A DNA stretch of 64,000 bases from an uncultured Bacteroidales bacterium. Its GTDB lineage: Bacteria > Bacteroidota > Bacteroidia > Bacteroidales > Bacteroidaceae. Made by a program: the position numbers and the translations under genes. Below are positions 35,909 to 46,014 of the stretch, one piece after another; the first letter of the stretch is position 1, and the number at the start of each line of letters is the position of its first letter. The DNA is taken from NCBI GenBank assembly GCA_902801485.1, contig CADCIP010000008.1, positions 56,664 through 120,663 on the forward strand, read 5' to 3'. The notes below the pieces were generated by a model. That model was given only the letters and a program-made list of their open reading frames with translations. It was not told where the DNA came from and made no database searches.

Positions 35909-37807
35909 TCAGAAATCTATGTTTACACCACCCATAAAGGTGGCCTTAGGCATGTAGAACCCGTCGTACGTCTGATAACGTTCGGCCAACAGGTTGTCGC
36001 CTTTGGCAAAGATAGCCATCCAAGGCAATACCTTGTAGCTGACGGTAGCGTTCAGCAGGGTAAAGTTTTCTTTCTGCGTGTTGGCACCGGTGGTGATATA
36101 AAGGCCGCTGATGTTCTGCAGACCTGCAGTAACGGTCCACTTCTCGTTGTTATACTTGCCGCCAACGTAAAGCTTGCCCTCGGGAGCTCCCACGATGGGT
36201 GTATCCATACGCAGGAACGAGTAGTTGCCGTTTACGCTCCAATGGCGGTTGATGGCATAGTCGGCTGAAAGTTCAATACCCCAGTTTTCGAAGTCGCCTG
36301 TGTTCACATTGCGGGGACGTCCATTAATCATTGTGGTATTGATGAGATTCTTACCCTTGATATAGAATATGTTGGCCCCGATGTGAGCCTTCTTGCCAAT
36401 ACGCTGTGTGTAGGCAATCTCGTAATTCATCATGCTTTCAGGCAACAGATCTGTGGTTGCAGGAGGAAACATATACATCTCGCGGATAATGGGATTGCGG
36501 AACCCCTTGCTTACAAGCGCCTTGATGTCGGCATTGCGGGTAGGATGGAAGGAAAGACCGCCCTGTGGAACGAGTTCTGTGCCGACAACAGAATGCCAAT
36601 CTACGCGCAGTCCGGCATCTATTGTCAACCAGGGGCAGATGTCCTGACGGAAATCAACGTATGTTCCCACCTCGTCGCAATGCTGCTTCTCTACCAAGTT
36701 GCCATCAGCATCCTTTACCAGATAAGTCTTAGCCTCGGTAACTTTATCCTCGTTCCAGGCACTACCTCCGAAGTGCTGCCAGTCGAGTCCGACGGTAACG
36801 GTATTTCCCTTGAAGAAACTGGCACTCTGATACCAAGTGATGCCGGCAATGTAATCGTCGTGCAGGTAAAGGTATGATTTGGGTGTACCGCCAATGTTGT
36901 AGCCGTCGTCGATGTTATGGTGTCCCCAGTCGATGAAGGCACGCAACGTACCGCTGGTATTTTGGAAACTGTTGATAAGGCTGATGCTGGCCAAACCACG
37001 GGTAATTTTGGAATCGTTGTCAATCAGGGGAGCATAGGAAGGACCAGGGTTGCTGGCATTGAAGTGCGTAACATTTGCATCGGCAAAAGCCTTCCAGTGT
37101 TCCGAGAAGTCGTACCCCAACTTGGCATAGCCGCCAAACTGCTCAAACTCGCTATTGTCGCGATGTCCGCTTGTGCGTTGGTACTGGGCACCTACAACGC
37201 TGTGGAATTTTCCCATACGGAAGCGGTTCACACCATCGGCCTGAACAGTTCCGTAGCTGCCTCCTTGCAGACGGATGTTTGTCTTGCTGCCGTCCTCGTT
37301 CATCTGACGTGTAATGATGTTTACGACGCCACCCATAGCGTTGCTGCCGTAGAGTAAGCTGGCAGGACCACGAAGCACCTCAACCTTCTCGGCCATCATG
37401 GTCTGGTAAGCATCTGGAATAGGGTGTCCCATCAGTCCGGCATACTGGGGTTGTCCGTCTATGAGTACTAACAACTGGGCACCGCTTCCTACGCCTCGAA
37501 TCTTCAGGCTTCCTGCAGCTCCTGTGCTAACACCGTAGCCCAGCACACCCCGGCTGGTGGTAAACAAGCCTGGAGTCTGTTCCATAACGGTAGGAAGGAC
37601 AGAAGAACGGAAGTTCTCGTTGAGTTTTTCGTTACTGATACTGGTAACGGTGAGGGGCAGGTAACGCGCATCTGTGGCGTTGCGTGTACCGGTAACTACG
37701 ACCTCGCCCATCTGAGTGGTGTCCTGAATAACTTCACTTAGGGTTGCGGCCTGCAAAGACAGACTTGCAGCGCCGGCACCCAAAAGTAACAATGTGCGAA
37801 TTTGCAT
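35909..37807 (-). CDS. TonB-dependent outer membrane receptor
   Basis: 632 residues. A signal peptide is followed by 'MGEVVVTGTRNATDARYLPLTVTSIS' (TonB-box region) and the plug domain, with 'SLKIRGVGSGAQLLVLIDGQP' and 'VEVLRGPASLLYGSNAMGGVVNIITRQ'. The 22-strand barrel ends 'YMPKATFMGGVNIDF' with a C-terminal Phe. The size and plug motifs are those of siderophore/heme/cobalamin receptors rather than SusC. An AraC regulator gene lies directly upstream on the same strand, so this may be a substrate-inducible uptake unit. Confidence 0.92.
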   Translation of the reverse strand: MQIRTLLLLGAGAASLSLQAATLSEVIQDTTQMGEVVVTGTRNATDARYLPLTVTSISNEKLNENFRSSVLPTVMEQTPGLFTTSRGVLGYGVSTGAAGSLKIRGVGSGAQLLVLIDGQPQYAGLMGHPIPDAYQTMMAEKVEVLRGPASLLYGSNAMGGVVNIITRQMNEDGSKTNIRLQGGSYGTVQADGVNRFRMGKFHSVVGAQYQRTSGHRDNSEFEQFGGYAKLGYDFSEHWKAFADANVTHFNASNPGPSYAPLIDNDSKITRGLASISLINSFQNTSGTLRAFIDWGHHNIDDGYNIGGTPKSYLYLHDDYIAGITWYQSASFFKGNTVTVGLDWQHFGGSAWNEDKVTEAKTYLVKDADGNLVEKQHCDEVGTYVDFRQDICPWLTIDAGLRVDWHSVVGTELVPQGGLSFHPTRNADIKALVSKGFRNPIIREMYMFPPATTDLLPESMMNYEIAYTQRIGKKAHIGANIFYIKGKNLINTTMINGRPRNVNTGDFENWGIELSADYAINRHWSVNGNYSFLRMDTPIVGAPEGKLYVGGKYNNEKWTVTAGLQNISGLYITTGANTQKENFTLLNATVSYKVLPWMAIFAKGDNLLAERYQTYDGFYMPKATFMGGVNIDF

Positions 37808-37851
37808 GACTTAAATATTGCTTGATTTTGTAATACCTGTTATTTTAGGTG

Positions 37852-37884
37852 CAAAGGTATTAACAATGTACGTATGAAAGCAAA
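37852..37884 (-). promoter_or_regulatory. Promoter of the TonB receptor gene
   Basis: Minus strand: -33 TTTG (37881-37884), 21 bp spacer, -7 TACCTTTG (37852-37859). It lies 45 bp before the ATG, too short a leader for a riboswitch. Confidence 0.8.
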
Positions 37885-37917
37885 CCTAAAATTCGCACTG
37901 TGTTACCAATATTTCCT

Positions 37918-38670
37918 CTAGTGGGATGGGGCTTGTTTTATTTTTTTTGGTGTAACTCCAAGATGTTCAGATACATAACGGCTGAAATGCGAAATGTTGT
38001 CGAAATTCAGCTTGTCCGAAATTTCCTTTGCCGAGAGTTTCTTGTGCATCAGCAAATGTCTGATTTCCATTACTGTGAACTGCTGAATCCAGTAACTGGG
38101 CGTACGTCCGCTTACCTGAGTAGAGATCTTGTGCAGGTGCTTGGGAGTGACACAAAGTTCCTGAGCATAAAAAGCTACGGTTCTCTGTTGACGATAACTC
38201 CCGTTCTCCAACATACGAATGAAGCGCGACATGATATCTGCTGCCCGTTGTGTTGTTTCTTCGTGTTCAAAAAGGGCTTCGTGGGCACTCATGGCATCCA
38301 GATAAAGGGCGCGCATACTTTGCAGGATGGCCTCCTGGCGATAGGTTTCGGGAGTGTGTTCGGAGCGGAAGACTACATCCTTGAAGTCGTGCTCCAAGAT
38401 AACCAGCATCTCATCTTCTAACTGAAAGATAGGATGCATAAACAAGTGCAGCCATCCACAAGTTCCGTAACTGCTATGGGGCATACAAGAGGCTTGAAGG
38501 TCGGCAGGCAGCAACAGTTGGTAAAGTTGGCAATCCTCCGATGGCTGAAAATGTCCTACATGACTGGCCATAGCAATCATGCAACCACCCGCACTCAGCG
38601 TATGCTCATGCCCGGAGAAGTGTAGTTGGCAACTTCCGGCAGTGCAAAGTAGATGAAGGATTTGCTGCAT
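37918..38670 (-). CDS. AraC family transcriptional regulator
   Basis: 250 residues: an N-terminal cupin-like ligand domain ('LHFSGHEHTLSAGGCMIAM') and a C-terminal double HTH ('RTVAFYAQELCVTPKHLHKISTQVSGRTPSYWIQQF', 'LSAKEISDKLNFDNISHFSRYVSEHLGVTPKKIK'). It probably regulates the TonB receptor gene immediately downstream. The translation start coincides with the edge of a heptamer repeat. Confidence 0.93.
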   Translation of the reverse strand: MQQILHLLCTAGSCQLHFSGHEHTLSAGGCMIAMASHVGHFQPSEDCQLYQLLLPADLQASCMPHSSYGTCGWLHLFMHPIFQLEDEMLVILEHDFKDVVFRSEHTPETYRQEAILQSMRALYLDAMSAHEALFEHEETTQRAADIMSRFIRMLENGSYRQQRTVAFYAQELCVTPKHLHKISTQVSGRTPSYWIQQFTVMEIRHLLMHKKLSAKEISDKLNFDNISHFSRYVSEHLGVTPKKIKQAPSH

Positions 38671-38673
38671 ATA

Positions 38674-38778
38674 TTAGTTTACTGTTTACTGTTTACCGTT
38701 TACCGTTTACTGTTTACTGTTTACCGTTTACGTTTTCAATAACCTCTAACCTCTAACCTCTAACCTCTAACCTCTAAC
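38674..38778. repeat. GTTTACT/GTTTACC and CTCTAAC heptamer arrays
   Basis: Eight GTTTACN heptamers in exact register (38676-38731) are followed by five CTCTAAC heptamers (38744-38778) ending at the MFS stop region. Confidence 0.9.
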
Positions 38779-38781
38779 CGT

Positions 38782-39954
38782 TTATCTTAATTTGTTCCGT
38801 TCAAAGTGTCCTTTGGCGTAGGCAAAGAAAAAAATCGTTCCCAAGAGGTTGCTAACCCAAGCTGCCCAGAAAGCCATATTATAAGAGGTATGCTCTACAA
38901 TGAATCCCCCCAGAATGATACCAAGTCCTACACCCAGGTCCCAGGCAGTTAGCAGGGTACTGTTGGCTGTGCCACGTTGGTTATTGGGAGCCAGATTCAG
39001 AAACATCGTCTGGAAGGCAGGAAACATGTGTCCGTTGCCTAAACCTATTATCAGTGCTGCTCCGTAGTAGCCTATAGGATTATGGACGGCAGCAAAGAGC
39101 AGATAACCGAAGAGCGATACCAACACGCCATGTGTGGCATTCTTTACTACCAAGCCTTTGCGCAAAGAGCGGGCACCTACTAAACGGCTCGACATCAGTC
39201 CCAAACTCAATAATGCAAAAAAGAGTCCTGTGCCTGTTGTAATGCCCAGTTCCTCCTTGCCGTAGATGGCCAGATAGGTACTGATAACACCATATGAGAA
39301 ACTGAATCCGGCCATACATAAAGCCTGGCTCCACCCCTTTAATAAGAGGAAACGGTCCAACTGGATTCTTGGTCGTTGTGTAGCACATTCTCTGGGTTTC
39401 AGCTTCAGTGTGCTGTTAATAAGCAGTCCTATTCCTGCTGTCAGCAACGAAACACAGAAAATGATTGTGTAATTGTTTGTCCACTGATATATAAGCAGTC
39501 CTACTGTTGGGGAAATAGCCGTAGCCATATTGTTGCTCAGACCATAGTAGCCTATGCCCTCGGCTCTGCGGGTAGGATGCAGTACATCTATGGCAACGGT
39601 GCTGTTGGCAACTGTTGTTGCACCCACGGGGGCTCCGTGCAGCGTTCGGATGATGCAGAACGAGAGCAACGAGCCAGCCACTATGTATCCGCCAAAGAGA
39701 ATAAAGAACAGGAAGTAGCAGATCAGCAGCACCGCCTTACGGGGAAAACTATCTACAAAGAACCCGCTGAAGGGCCTTATCAGCAAAGCCGTAAGGGCAT
39801 AGCCGCTCAGCACCAAGCCTATTTGGTCCTTGTTGGCACCAAACTCCTCGCTCAGATACAACGGCAGCAAGGGTGTCAGAATCATGAAGGAGAAATACAT
39901 CATGAAGTTGGCACACCATGCTTTGCGGTAGTTGTTGTTCCAGAGTTTTTCCAT
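38782..39954 (-). CDS. MFS transporter
   Basis: 390 residues with about twelve hydrophobic segments. The motif-A-like loop 'FVDSFPRKAVLL' occurs near residue 67, and 'GAPVGATTVANSTVAIDVLHPTRRAEGIGYYGLSNN' is the central region typical of arabinose/efflux-like MFS proteins. It may export or import a small organic compound; no substrate is evident. It lies upstream of the AraC-TonB pair on the same strand, separated by heptamer repeats. Confidence 0.9.
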   Translation of the reverse strand: MEKLWNNNYRKAWCANFMMYFSFMILTPLLPLYLSEEFGANKDQIGLVLSGYALTALLIRPFSGFFVDSFPRKAVLLICYFLFFILFGGYIVAGSLLSFCIIRTLHGAPVGATTVANSTVAIDVLHPTRRAEGIGYYGLSNNMATAISPTVGLLIYQWTNNYTIIFCVSLLTAGIGLLINSTLKLKPRECATQRPRIQLDRFLLLKGWSQALCMAGFSFSYGVISTYLAIYGKEELGITTGTGLFFALLSLGLMSSRLVGARSLRKGLVVKNATHGVLVSLFGYLLFAAVHNPIGYYGAALIIGLGNGHMFPAFQTMFLNLAPNNQRGTANSTLLTAWDLGVGLGIILGGFIVEHTSYNMAFWAAWVSNLLGTIFFFAYAKGHFERNKLR

Positions 39955-40069
39955 CTTTTTCTTTAGGCCTATTCTTTTTTACCGTGCAAAGTTACGCACT
40001 TTTCCTCAAAAAAACGGGGTAAAAACAAAAGAAACCACTCTTTCTGTATGGCAGATAAAACAAATTATG

Positions 40070-40077
40070 TATTTTTG
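40070..40077 (+). promoter_or_regulatory. -7 element before the esterase gene
   Basis: TATTTTTG matches TAnnTTTG, 40 bp before the ATG. The -33 element is poorly matched. Confidence 0.55.
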
Positions 40078-40117
40078 TGCAGCAATTAACTTAATAACAA
40101 CCTAAAAAACAACATTT

Positions 40118-41275
40118 ATGAAAAGAACTGCCTTATCCCTTTTGGCATTTGCCCTGGGTATTACCAGTATGTTTGCGCAGCAAGCTATTTTCGAGCGTCA
40201 GAACATTGTTTCTCCACAGAAGAACGATGACGGAACCGTAACCCTTCGTCTGCGTGCTCCAGAAGCAAAGAAAGTTGAGGTGATGGGTGACTGTATCGAC
40301 GGTTATCGCAAGGAGATGACTAAAGGCGAGAACGGAGTATGGTCATTCACCACACAGCCTTTGGCACCCGAGTTGTATAGCTATCGTTTCTATGCCGATG
40401 GCGTAGAGTTGCAAGACCCTGCCAACTGGAATCGCAGTAGGGACGTACGGAGTTTCATGAGTACCTTTATTGTAAGTAAGGAAGAGGGTGACTGCGGCTA
40501 TCTGTATGGTAACCACAATGTCCCTCATGGCAACATCCAGCAAGTCTGGTATGATAGTCCTACACTGGGCATGTCGCGCCGTATGAGTATCTATACCCCT
40601 GCCGGATACGAGAAGGGCGGCAGTTATCCAGTGCTGTATCTGCTGCATGGTATGGGTGGCGATGAGGATGCGTGGCTTACGCTGGGTCGAGCTTCACAGA
40701 TTTTAGACAACCTGATTGCTTCGGGCAAGACTGTTCCTATGATTGTTGTAATGACTAACGGACATGCCGACAACGATGCCAGTCCTGAGTTTACAGCTCT
40801 GACACAGCGTGGTCGTCAGAAAGCCAGCTTTGAGGAAAGTTTCCCCGAGGTGAAAAGTTACATTGAGAAGAACTTCCGTGTTAAAAATGGTGCTGACAAT
40901 ACAGCTATGTGCGGCCTTAGCATGGGAGGATTCCATACCTTCCATATCAGCCTGATGAATCCCGGAATGTTCGGTTATATAGGTCTTTTCTCGGCTGCTG
41001 TACGTATGGATCGTAATTCAAATATGAGCATCGACCAGCAGATAGCCGATGATGCTCAGGTAAGCGGTCAGATAGCTGCTGTATTCAAGGCCAAACCCCA
41101 TCTGTATTGGATAGGTATCGGTAAGACCGACTTCCTGTATGAGCAGAACAAAGGTTTGCGTACCTATCTGGATAAAATGAAGTATCCCTACGAGTATTAC
41201 GAGAACGAAGACGGACATATCTGGCGTAACTGGCGCATTTATCTGAGTATCTTCTCCCAGAAACTGTTTAAGTAG
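40118..41275 (+). CDS. Secreted esterase (CE1/feruloyl-esterase-like alpha/beta hydrolase)
   Basis: 385 residues. Signal peptide (about 1-20), an N-terminal immunoglobulin-like E-set domain ('TVTLRLRAPEAKKVEVMGD'), then an alpha/beta hydrolase of the esterase D/CE1 type: 'YPVLYLLHGMGGDEDAW', nucleophile Ser268 in 'CGLSMGGFHT', and His367 near the end ('NEDGHIWRNWR'). The architecture is that of Bacteroidota xylan feruloyl or acetyl esterases. It lies near GH43 and GH78 genes but not in an operon with them. Confidence 0.9.
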   Translation: MKRTALSLLAFALGITSMFAQQAIFERQNIVSPQKNDDGTVTLRLRAPEAKKVEVMGDCIDGYRKEMTKGENGVWSFTTQPLAPELYSYRFYADGVELQDPANWNRSRDVRSFMSTFIVSKEEGDCGYLYGNHNVPHGNIQQVWYDSPTLGMSRRMSIYTPAGYEKGGSYPVLYLLHGMGGDEDAWLTLGRASQILDNLIASGKTVPMIVVMTNGHADNDASPEFTALTQRGRQKASFEESFPEVKSYIEKNFRVKNGADNTAMCGLSMGGFHTFHISLMNPGMFGYIGLFSAAVRMDRNSNMSIDQQIADDAQVSGQIAAVFKAKPHLYWIGIGKTDFLYEQNKGLRTYLDKMKYPYEYYENEDGHIWRNWRIYLSIFSQKLFK

Positions 41276-42170
41276 CGGCCTTTCCAGCCATATACATACC
41301 TAATATAAGTGTAGCTGTACCGCAGATAGCCATTAGCGTAATGCGCTCGTCCAGTATCAGGTAAGAAAAGAACATGGTGAAGAACGACTGCAGATAGATA
41401 ATGTTAGTGGCGCGTACTGTGCCCAGTTGTTTCAGTGTCCAGTTCCAGGCTACGAAACAAAACATAGAGGCTACCACACCTAAATAGAGCAAGTTCACCC
41501 AAACGGTGGGCTTGCTTAGTATTGTAAGGTTTGTCTGTAAAGGACTTTCTGTCCACAGATAGGGCAAAATGGTAATAATGCCGTAGATAAAAATCTTACG
41601 TGTAATGAACAGGGCGTTGTAGTGCCTTGACAGTTTCTTTATTACCAGAGAATAACAGGCCCACGTCAGCGAAGCACACAAGGCCAGGATATCACCTTTC
41701 GGATTCAGGTGGAGCATCAGTTGTCCGTTCAGGATAACCAGCGCCATACCCCCAAATGCCAATAGAGATCCCACCATCTGCCTGGTGCACATGCGCTCGT
41801 CTTTGTAGAACAAGGCCATCAGTACAGCAGTTATCAATGGGGTTGAGCCCACCAAAATAGCTACGTTAGAGGCGGTAGAGAACATCAGTGCCATATTCTC
41901 AGTCAGGAAATACAGGGAACCGCCCATGATTCCCAGCACTAACAATAGAAATTCGTCTTGCCAGTTGTCGGCCCACAGTCGTTTATACGAGAAGAACCAG
42001 ATGCAAACGTATGCTAATACAAAGCGGTAGAAGAATATGTCGCTCGGCATCAGTCCGTTTTCCAGCAGTATTTTGGTAGATACAAATGTCTCGCCCCAGA
42101 TGGCGCAGACACACAGTCCCACCACGATGGCAATATTTTTTCTTATGTTTTCAATCCAATTGTTAACCAT
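41268..42170 (-). CDS. EamA/DMT family transporter
   Basis: 300 residues with about ten membrane helices in two EamA repeats ('LCVCAIWGETFVSTKILLENGLMPSDIFFYRF' and 'ILALCASLTWACYSLVIKKL'). The family exports amino acids, nucleosides or drugs. Its stop overlaps the end of the convergent esterase gene by 8 bp. Confidence 0.92.
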   Translation of the reverse strand: MVNNWIENIRKNIAIVVGLCVCAIWGETFVSTKILLENGLMPSDIFFYRFVLAYVCIWFFSYKRLWADNWQDEFLLLVLGIMGGSLYFLTENMALMFSTASNVAILVGSTPLITAVLMALFYKDERMCTRQMVGSLLAFGGMALVILNGQLMLHLNPKGDILALCASLTWACYSLVIKKLSRHYNALFITRKIFIYGIITILPYLWTESPLQTNLTILSKPTVWVNLLYLGVVASMFCFVAWNWTLKQLGTVRATNIIYLQSFFTMFFSYLILDERITLMAICGTATLILGMYMAGKAAT

Positions 42171-42468
42171 GTGTTTTCTGTAAAATTGGTTGCAAAATTA
42201 CAATAATCATTTGGATTTAAAAAGAAATATTCAATTTCCTTTTGTCTTTTTTCTTGATTTTTTAAATTTTGCACTGTTTTAAAAAACACACACAGTAATG
42301 AAGAGAATCTCCTCTGCACTTTTATGCGTCTTTGGCGCAAATTCCTTCATGCCCACTTGCCATAAGATTTGTCCTGACGCAAGACGGCATGAAGGGGACA
42401 GGTTCTGGCTGCGTTCAGGCCAACAACCTCAGCGGTAACAGTGGTTATGTTTCTATACCTTTCTTGTT
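42171..42468. other. Region without a convincing gene
   Basis: Contains the leader of the EamA gene and a 46-codon plus-strand frame from 42298 ('MKRISSALLCVFGANSF...') that begins like a signal peptide but has no recognisable continuation; in a second frame 'GTGSGCVQANNLSGNSGYVS' appears. This may be a decayed secreted-protein gene. Confidence 0.35.
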
Positions 42469-43071
42469 TTATTTCTTTGCAGTCTTTTTCTTTTTCTTTA
42501 CCACATACTGGAAGTCTGTTTCATCCGTTGGCTGGAAGGTAAGAATCCAACTGCCGTCTTCCCATCCTGCTACCTGCACTTCCAATGCACCTGATGGGGA
42601 AAGATAAAGAATACATTCTTTGGAATCATTGCCAGGGAAATCCATATTGCCCTGACAAATGAAACCGTTGCGTAAAATTTCTGATTTCAGGGGCTCCAAC
42701 GGCATAGAACCCTTGTAGAGGAATGAAACATATTTAAGGTAGTTACCCTCTTTGTCGGCAAAATAATACAGATTCTGAACATTATTCCGAACGACACTCA
42801 TCTTCCATCTTCCTGTTCCTTCATCGTAAATTAGAGAATCCAGATTTTCTATAGTCCAATCGGCATAGTTCTCATCCAGATGAATCTTCAGGTCGGCAAG
42901 CATCGCATCCCAAGGGAGAAAAGGGTATAAGACAATAGAATCTAAATCGATAATTACCTGGGCTGTATCCATAACAGTGTAATCATCGTTTGGCTTCTGT
43001 TTACATCCTGTAATGATGAACGCTGTCATAATGCAGCTCAGAAGGGCAGCAGAGAAAAGGACTCTTTTCAT
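42469..43071 (-). CDS. Hypothetical lipoprotein (200 aa)
   Basis: Signal peptide with lipobox 'FIITGC' (Cys23), then a soluble domain with 'DSIVLYPFLPWDAMLADLKIHLDENY' and 'YFADKEGNYLKYVSFLYKGS', ending in a lysine-rich tail. It should be a periplasmic or surface lipoprotein. No family was recognised. It has its own AT-rich upstream region. Confidence 0.75.
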   Translation of the reverse strand: MKRVLFSAALLSCIMTAFIITGCKQKPNDDYTVMDTAQVIIDLDSIVLYPFLPWDAMLADLKIHLDENYADWTIENLDSLIYDEGTGRWKMSVVRNNVQNLYYFADKEGNYLKYVSFLYKGSMPLEPLKSEILRNGFICQGNMDFPGNDSKECILYLSPSGALEVQVAGWEDGSWILTFQPTDETDFQYVVKKKKKTAKK

Positions 43072-43283
43072 TTTTTTTACTTCCTAAATTTAGTTTTTTG
43101 TTTTTGGGCACGCAAAGTTACAAATATTAATTAAAAAACATAATTTTTGAGAAAAAAAATACCATTTTACCCCATTTTTTCTTACATAAATCAATTATTG
43201 AGGTTTTTATGCCAAGTTTTAAAGGCTGTTTGATGGATAAGATTATATTTTTGCAGAAGAATAATCAATTCTAAAAAGAAAAT

Positions 43284-43766
43284 ATGAAAATGAAAACCAT
43301 TAAAACAATTGCTTTTTTGACTTCCTTTTCCTTGTCTGCTCTTGTAATGGCAGACAAAAAAGTTGCTAATCTTACAAATCCGTTGAATGATGCTGTGTGG
43401 GATTGCTCTGTGTGGCTTTCCGTAACGGATGCTCCTGTTATTACTGGAACGGTAAATGATGGAACAAGGGCTGCCGACGGTGCCAACTGGTTTGTGTCGG
43501 ATATCAAGAACGAGAAGAAGGTGGTAAACGCCAAGTGGATGACCGCAGGTCTGGGTGTCTATGATCTTTATATAAACGGTAAACTGGTGGGTGCCGAGGT
43601 GCTGAAGCCCGGCTTTACACATCCCCTGAAGACCAAGCGTTCCTTTACCTACGATGTCACCAAGATGCTGGTTACTAAGGCTGGTGCAGGAAACCAGCTG
43701 GCCGTACAGGTAACACCCGGATGGTGGGCCGATAAGATTGTGACCCCTGGCGCGTGTTGGAACTGA
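43284..43766 (+). pseudogene. Alpha-L-rhamnosidase (GH78), 5' part of a frameshifted gene
   Basis: 160 codons: signal peptide ('MKMKTIKTIAFLTSFSLSALVMA') and the N-terminal beta-sandwich of GH78 enzymes ('AKWMTAGLGVYDLYINGKLVGAEVLKPGFTHP', 'VTPGWWADKIVTPG'). The frame then runs into a stop ('ACWN'). The following protein continues in the next frame with 'VLELTYADGTKQLLGTD', the expected sequel. Homologues have some residues between 'TPGG' and 'VLEL', so a small deletion causing the frameshift is likely. A TATTTTTG -7 element lies at 43246-43253. Confidence 0.75.
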
Positions 43767-45817
43767 CATACGCCGACGGCACCAAGCAGTTGCTGGGTAC
43801 AGATACAAAGACATGGAAGGCTGGTATCGCCGGACCGGTGAAACATTCTGCAATCTTTGACGGCGAGGTGTACGATGCCCGTGTTAAGCAGGGGTTCGAA
43901 ACCCCCGAACTGTTGAAGACTCCCGAAGAGAACAAAGAGTTCAGGGGACAGATTTTCCCAACGAACGGAGCAGAGATCTATATGCGCGAGGACCTTACTC
44001 TTCAGCCCGTGCGCACCTATGTATGGGAAGGTGTGGAAGGTGCCAGCGAGGAGGCTTATGGTACCGTTAAGATTAAGAGGGAATACAAGAAGGGTGAGCC
44101 TGTAACATTGCACAAGGGCGAAACGCTGGTGGTTGACTTCGGTCAGAACAGCTCGGCTGTGCCCAGCTTTGTCTTCAGTGCTAAAGAAGGTACCAAGCTG
44201 ATGTGTCTGCCCTCCGAGTTGCTGAACGACGGCAATGGAGCCAAGAGTCGCGGTATGGATGGCCCTGAGGGTAGTGTGCACCGTCTGAACCTGCGCATCC
44301 CCGATACAGGTATGCAGTTGGAATATACTTTCAGCGGCGAGAATAAGCCGGTTAGCTTCCGTCCCCAGAATACTTTCTTCGGCTACCGTCTGATATCTGT
44401 TACAGCAACAGACGATGTTACCTTCAAGAGCATCAAGAGCGTGCCTGTGACATCTATCAGCAAGGATATGGAGATTGGTACCGTTACAACGGGCAACGAA
44501 CTGATAAATAAGCTTATCTCGAACACCGTATGGGGTCAGCGCTCCAACTATCTGAGTGTGACTACCGACTGCCCCCAACGTAACGAACGTCTGGGATGGA
44601 CAGCCGATACGCAGGTGTTTACCGAGACGGGAACATTCTTTGCCAATACCGACCGCTTCTTTCACAAGTGGCTGCACGATATGCGTGACACACAGAGTCC
44701 CTTGGGTGGCTACCCAGGTGTAGCTCCTTTTGCACAGTATGGTGCCAGCGACGGCGATATGATGCGAGTAGGGTGGGCCGATGCTGGTGTTATCGTTCCC
44801 TGGACAGTCTGGAAGCAGTTTGGCGACACGAAGATTGTGGACGAGAGTTGGGAGTCTATGGAGAAGTTCATGAATCACGTGAACGAAACCAAATATGACC
44901 ATAATGCCCTGAAAGCCGAAAACAACAACTACCAATGGGCCGACTGGCTGAGCTATGAGCCATTGGAGAGTTGTAGCGGCAAACAATACGATAACGGCGC
45001 CCTGAAGCCCGATGCTGAGGCTTACTGGAACTATCTCTGTGCCAGCTACTGGCTGATAGATGCTGGTATGATGCGCGATATGGCAGAAGCTACGGGTCGC
45101 AACGTGCAGAAGTACGAGACAATGGTACGCGAAGCTAAGAGCTATCTGCAGACGCAGTTCCTGAATGCCGACGGTACCTTCAAGACAGAGATCCTGAACA
45201 CTATGCAGACACCAGCCCTCTTCGCCTTGAAGAACCAACTGGTAAGCGGTTCGGCCAAGGAGGCTATGGTGGCCCGTCTTCGTCAGAATTTTGCCGACCA
45301 TGGTAACTGTCTGCAAACAGGTTTCCTGGGCACCAGCATCCTGATGCAGACACTTACAGAGAACGGTATGAGCGATATAGCCTACGAGCTGCTCTTCCAG
45401 CGTAAGAACCCCAGTTGGCTCTATTCTATAGATAACGGCGCCACCACCATTTGGGAGCGCTGGAACAGCTACATGAAGGACAGCGGAATGGGCCCGCGTG
45501 GCATGAACAGCTTTAACCATTATGCCTATGGCTGTGTATGCGAATGGATTTGGGAAACAGCTGCCGGCATCGCTGCAGATCCCAAGCTGCCAGGCTTCAA
45601 ACATATCATCATGGCTCCCGTTCCTGACAAGCGCCTGGGGCATTTAACGGCCGAATACAAGAGTGCCGCAGGTACCATTAAGAGTGCTTGGAAATACAAT
45701 GGCGACCGCTGGACGTGGAAGTTCACTATTCCTGAAGGTGCCACAGCTACTGTAAAGCTTCCCGGCGAGACAACCTCGAAGGAGTACAAGGCCGGTAGCT
45801 ACACGCTGAGCCTGTAA
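43754..45817 (+). pseudogene. Alpha-L-rhamnosidase (GH78), 3' part with catalytic domain
   Basis: 687 codons open from a GTG at 43754. It contains the concanavalin-like and (alpha/alpha)6-barrel domains of GH78: 'SVTTDCPQRNERLGWTADTQVF' (catalytic acid Glu in the 'QRNERLGW' motif), 'GYPGVAPFAQYG', and 'DNGATTIWERWNSYMKD' (second catalytic Glu). The end is the family's C-terminal beta-sandwich. If the frameshift at 43750 is real, this part lacks a secretion signal and is probably inactive; if it is a sequence error, the intact gene runs 43284-45817 and encodes a secreted enzyme releasing rhamnose from pectin or other glycans. Confidence 0.85.
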
Positions 45818-45832
45818 TAAAAAGAAGAAGAA

Positions 45833-45871
45833 AATACATCGAGTCGGTATGTTATGCCGGCTCGATGTATT
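45833..45871 (+). terminator. Rho-independent terminator after the GH78 gene
   Basis: 15-bp stem with one G-U pair (45833-45847 with 45857-45871), 9-nt loop, followed by TTTTG on the plus strand. It lies 16 bp after the stop and may also serve asnB transcription from the other side. Confidence 0.85.
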
Positions 45872-46014
45872 TTTGATTAAAAAAGGTTTTTCGTGACGAA
45901 AGAGAAAGATGTACAAGGTTGAGGATAAGTTGCTTATCTTTGCAGAAAATAATTTCCGAAGATGTGGACAGCCGTCTGCAGAAACAGCGACTTTCTCCCC
46001 CATTAATCGTTGAG

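Noticed and set aside
37808-37851. Cobalamin riboswitch upstream of the TonB receptor
   Set aside because: The leader between promoter and ATG is about 45 nt, too short for this riboswitch.
42332-42607. 91-codon frame on the plus strand
   Set aside because: Mostly antisense to the lipoprotein gene, with a Phe-rich end caused by that gene's lysine codons.
43649-45643. 664-codon open frame on the minus strand
   Set aside because: It lies opposite the GH78 gene, has cysteine/histidine-rich non-protein-like composition, and the plus strand has clear family motifs.
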